64,000 nucleotides of DNA, from positions 558,001 through 622,000 of the forward strand of contig NZ_CP033875.1 of NCBI RefSeq assembly GCF_002742645.2, written 5' to 3'. A program made the translations under genes and the position numbers. The notes under the pieces are model-generated. The model searched no databases. It worked only from the letters and a program-made list of their open reading frames with translations, and had not been told where the DNA came from. This DNA comes from Caulobacter sp. FWC26. Its GTDB lineage: Bacteria; Pseudomonadota; Alphaproteobacteria; Caulobacterales; Caulobacteraceae. Every line of letters begins with the position of its first letter. Position 1 is the first letter of the stretch. Below are positions 60,985 through 64,000 of the stretch, in pieces.

Positions 60985-61304
60985 ATGTTGGTCTTTTTCA
61001 GCAGGCCGGTCGGGGGACGGCGGTCCGCTGGACCGGAATATTCCGTCTCAAGATAGGTCGATCTCGCCGTATCCAGCACTTCCTTCCCACCACGCAGGCC
61101 GCGCTTTTGGCCCGACTGTCCCATCAGGTGCGCGGCGAAGGCGGCGAAGCCTTCGCGTCGCGGGGGCGTCGGCGGGGCTTGAACGTCTTCTTCGACCACG
61201 AAGACCACGTCTTCGTCTGTGTCCTGGCGCGCCGAATCGCGCGGCGCCGGCAGGGCGCGGCGCGTGGGGCCAGGGCGTCGAAGGGGATCGATCGGACCGC
61301 TCAT
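60981..61304 (-). CDS. conserved hypothetical protein (AHLMGQ..KRGLRGG type)
   Basis: 107 residues. Disordered Pro/Arg N-terminus, then a C-terminal block F-A-A-H-L-M-G-Q-S-G-Q-K-R-G-L-R-G-G and A-R-S-T-Y-L-E-T-E-Y-S-G-P-A-D-R-R-P, a pattern recurrent in alphaproteobacterial hypothetical proteins. No known function. ATG 61304. Lies 49 bp downstream of phaR on the same strand. Confidence 0.7.
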   Translation of the reverse strand: MSGPIDPLRRPGPTRRALPAPRDSARQDTDEDVVFVVEEDVQAPPTPPRREGFAAFAAHLMGQSGQKRGLRGGKEVLDTARSTYLETEYSGPADRRPPTGLLKKTNI

Positions 61305-61353
61305 GGGCGAAATCCTAGAGCCAGGACGGTTAAGAACGGCTGGATCGGCTTGG

Positions 61354-61998
61354 TTAAGACTTGCTGGCCAGCTTGGCGATCTGTTCCTGCATCGCCTCCA
61401 GTTGGCGCTTCATCTCCGTCAGGGTGTCGTCCGTCTGCGGAGCAGGGGCGGGAGTGGGCTCCGCCGGCGCGGCAGGAGCGTCCTCGGGGCGAACATAGGC
61501 GAACGGCGAGAACATCTTCATCGCTCGGTCGAACAGCGCCATGTTCTGACGGATCTGGTCTTCGTAGACGCCAATGCCGGGCATTTTGCCGGGGGCCATG
61601 TTGCTCAGTTGGCCGCGCAGCCGTTCCTGCTGCTTGGCGAAGCTCTCCAGCGACATTTCCAAGTACGAGGGCAGGAAAGCCTGCATCGAGTTGCCGTAGA
61701 AGCCGATCAGCTGGCGAAGGAACTGGATGGGCAGCAGGTTCTGACCGCCGCCGCGGTTTTCTTCTTCGAAGATGATCTGGGTCAGGACCGAGCGGGTGAT
61801 GTCGTCGTTGGTCTTGGCGTCGTAGACTACGAAGTCGACGCCTTCCTTCACCATATCCGAAAGGTGTTCGAGGGTGACGTACGAGGAAGACGCTGTGTTG
61901 TAGAGGCGACGGTTGGCGTATTTCTTGATGATCACGCGCTGGCCGGCCGATTTCTCGGTCCCGGCGGCCGTTTCGCCTTTTTCAGGGTTCTCGGACAT
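61354..61998 (-). CDS. phaR: polyhydroxyalkanoate synthesis repressor PhaR
   Basis: 214 residues. N-terminal PHB_acc domain: I-I-K-K-Y-A-N-R-R-L-Y-N-T, then S-S-Y-V-T-L-E-H-L and V-D-F-V-V-Y-D-A-K-T-N-D-D-I-T-R. The C-terminus is Pro/Ala-rich and ends in a coiled-coil stretch. It senses PHB and represses phasin and its own gene. ATG 61998 behind AGGGAACG; the frame is open to 62190 without homology. Divergent from phbA. Confidence 0.93.
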   Translation of the reverse strand: MSENPEKGETAAGTEKSAGQRVIIKKYANRRLYNTASSSYVTLEHLSDMVKEGVDFVVYDAKTNDDITRSVLTQIIFEEENRGGGQNLLPIQFLRQLIGFYGNSMQAFLPSYLEMSLESFAKQQERLRGQLSNMAPGKMPGIGVYEDQIRQNMALFDRAMKMFSPFAYVRPEDAPAAPAEPTPAPAPQTDDTLTEMKRQLEAMQEQIAKLASKS

Positions 61999-62144
61999 TT
62001 CGTTCCCTAAGACAGCGGTTACGTCCGCTTTTCGCATCGCACTATCGCGAATGCAAAGGCATGACGCCAGTGGTCTGATGACTTGGAGCTGTCGCCAAGG
62101 CGTGAAAATGTGCTCGTGACGAACGCGGTCATGGCGTGCATGGT

Positions 62145-63391
<1,247 letters not shown>

Positions 63392-63461
63392 GGCAACTCT
63401 TCGGTGACCTGCCCTTCCGTGGGTCACCGCCAACCATAAGAAAAGCGATCGGGAGAGATTT

Positions 63462-64000
63462 ATGACGAGAGTTGCGTTCGTGACCGGCGGCACCCGCGGG
63501 ATCGGTCGAGCCATCTGCGAGCGGCTGATCGCCGACGGCCACAAGGTGGCGGCCGGCTACTCCGGCAACGAAGCCGCCGCCGAGGCCTGCGCCAAGGAAT
63601 TGGGCGTGATGGTCGTGAAGGGCAATGTCGGCGTATTCGAGGATTGCCAGGCGGCCGTGAAGAAGGTCGAGGCCGAGCTCGGCCCCATCGACATCCTGGT
63701 CAACAACGCCGGCATCACCCGCGACGGCATGCTGCACAAGATGACCTACGAACAGTGGTCGGAAGTGATCCGGGTCAATATGGACTCGGCCTTCAACATG
63801 ACCCGTCCAGTGATCGAGGGCATGCGTGATCGTAGCTGGGGCCGCATCATCAACATCAGCTCCATCAATGGCCAGAAGGGCCAGATGGGCCAGACCAACT
63901 ACTCGGCGGCCAAGGCCGGTCTGATCGGCTTCACCAAGGCGCTGGCCTTGGAGAACGCCAAGAAGGGCGTGACGGTCAATGTGATCTGTCCCGGCTATAT
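63462..64000 (+). CDS. phbB: acetoacetyl-CoA reductase (3' partial)
   Basis: Short-chain dehydrogenase making (R)-3-hydroxybutyryl-CoA with NADPH; second step of PHB synthesis. 179 codons present before the right edge. Seen: A-F-V-T-G-G-T-R-G-I-G, N-N-A-G-I-T-R-D, I-I-N-I-S-S-I-N-G-Q-K-G-Q, and the catalytic Y-S-A-A-K-A-G. ATG 63462 behind GGGAGAGA, 70 bp after phbA. Confidence 0.95.
   Translation, partial: MTRVAFVTGGTRGIGRAICERLIADGHKVAAGYSGNEAAAEACAKELGVMVVKGNVGVFEDCQAAVKKVEAELGPIDILVNNAGITRDGMLHKMTYEQWSEVIRVNMDSAFNMTRPVIEGMRDRSWGRIINISSINGQKGQMGQTNYSAAKAGLIGFTKALALENAKKGVTVNVICPGY

Overview
The window is high-GC chromosomal DNA of an alphaproteobacterium, almost certainly a Caulobacter. 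The signs are co-directional rplJ-rplL-rpoB-rpoC, the petABC operon, lgt-midA-pgeF next to ubiK, prs/rplY/pth/ychF close together, phaR-phbA-phbB, a large TonB-dependent receptor, and many four-base ATGA/GTGA gene overlaps. The genus is my inference from gene order and protein style; no database was searched.

Bases 1-4680 are the end of an integrated conjugative element. It has trbG (cut by the window edge), trbI, a DUF2274 gene, a DUF736 gene, an excisionase-like HTH gene and, convergent with that, a P4-type tyrosine integrase. The integrase lies just beyond the 3' end of a tRNA-Ser(CGA), the probable attachment site. The rest of the element lies left of the window.

Bases 4.7-48.8 kb are core chromosome. 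In order: a persulfide-dioxygenase-like protein that has lost its metal ligands, a pseudouridine synthase, a TonB receptor plus PhoD phosphatase pair, hisI-lysE, a DUF817 membrane protein, folE, cysS and a tight run SRPBCC / Fe-S scaffold / yidD / thrS / glycosyltransferase. Next are an overlapping minus-strand set (ArnT-like transferase, HMG-CoA lyase, lipoprotein) divergent from a GT2, then trmL opposite petABC (cytochrome bc1). After that come two dienelactone-hydrolase paralogues with a secreted histidine phosphatase, ychF, pirin, pth, rplY, prs, the lgt-midA-pgeF operon, ubiK, a YbjN protein, proC and a TetR-like regulator. Then follow the ribosomal stalk genes rplJ-rplL behind a structured leader, an orphan HisKA_2-type kinase and a YCF48/BNR-like protein.

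Bases 48.8-64 kb hold rpoB and rpoC, an unusual 61-bp tandem repeat that copies the very end of rpoC, a chemotaxis receptor, hemF, small conserved proteins, and the polyhydroxybutyrate genes phaR (repressor, divergent), phbA and phbB (cut by the right edge).

I saw no CRISPR array, restriction, toxin-antitoxin or anti-phage system and no insertion sequence. The most unusual signals are (i) a 117-bp near-perfect palindromic element inserted in frame within midA, with a similarly built intergenic element 2.5 kb away; (ii) the hairpin-bearing tandem repeat after rpoC; and (iii) the apparent pseudo-enzyme of the metallo-beta-lactamase fold.
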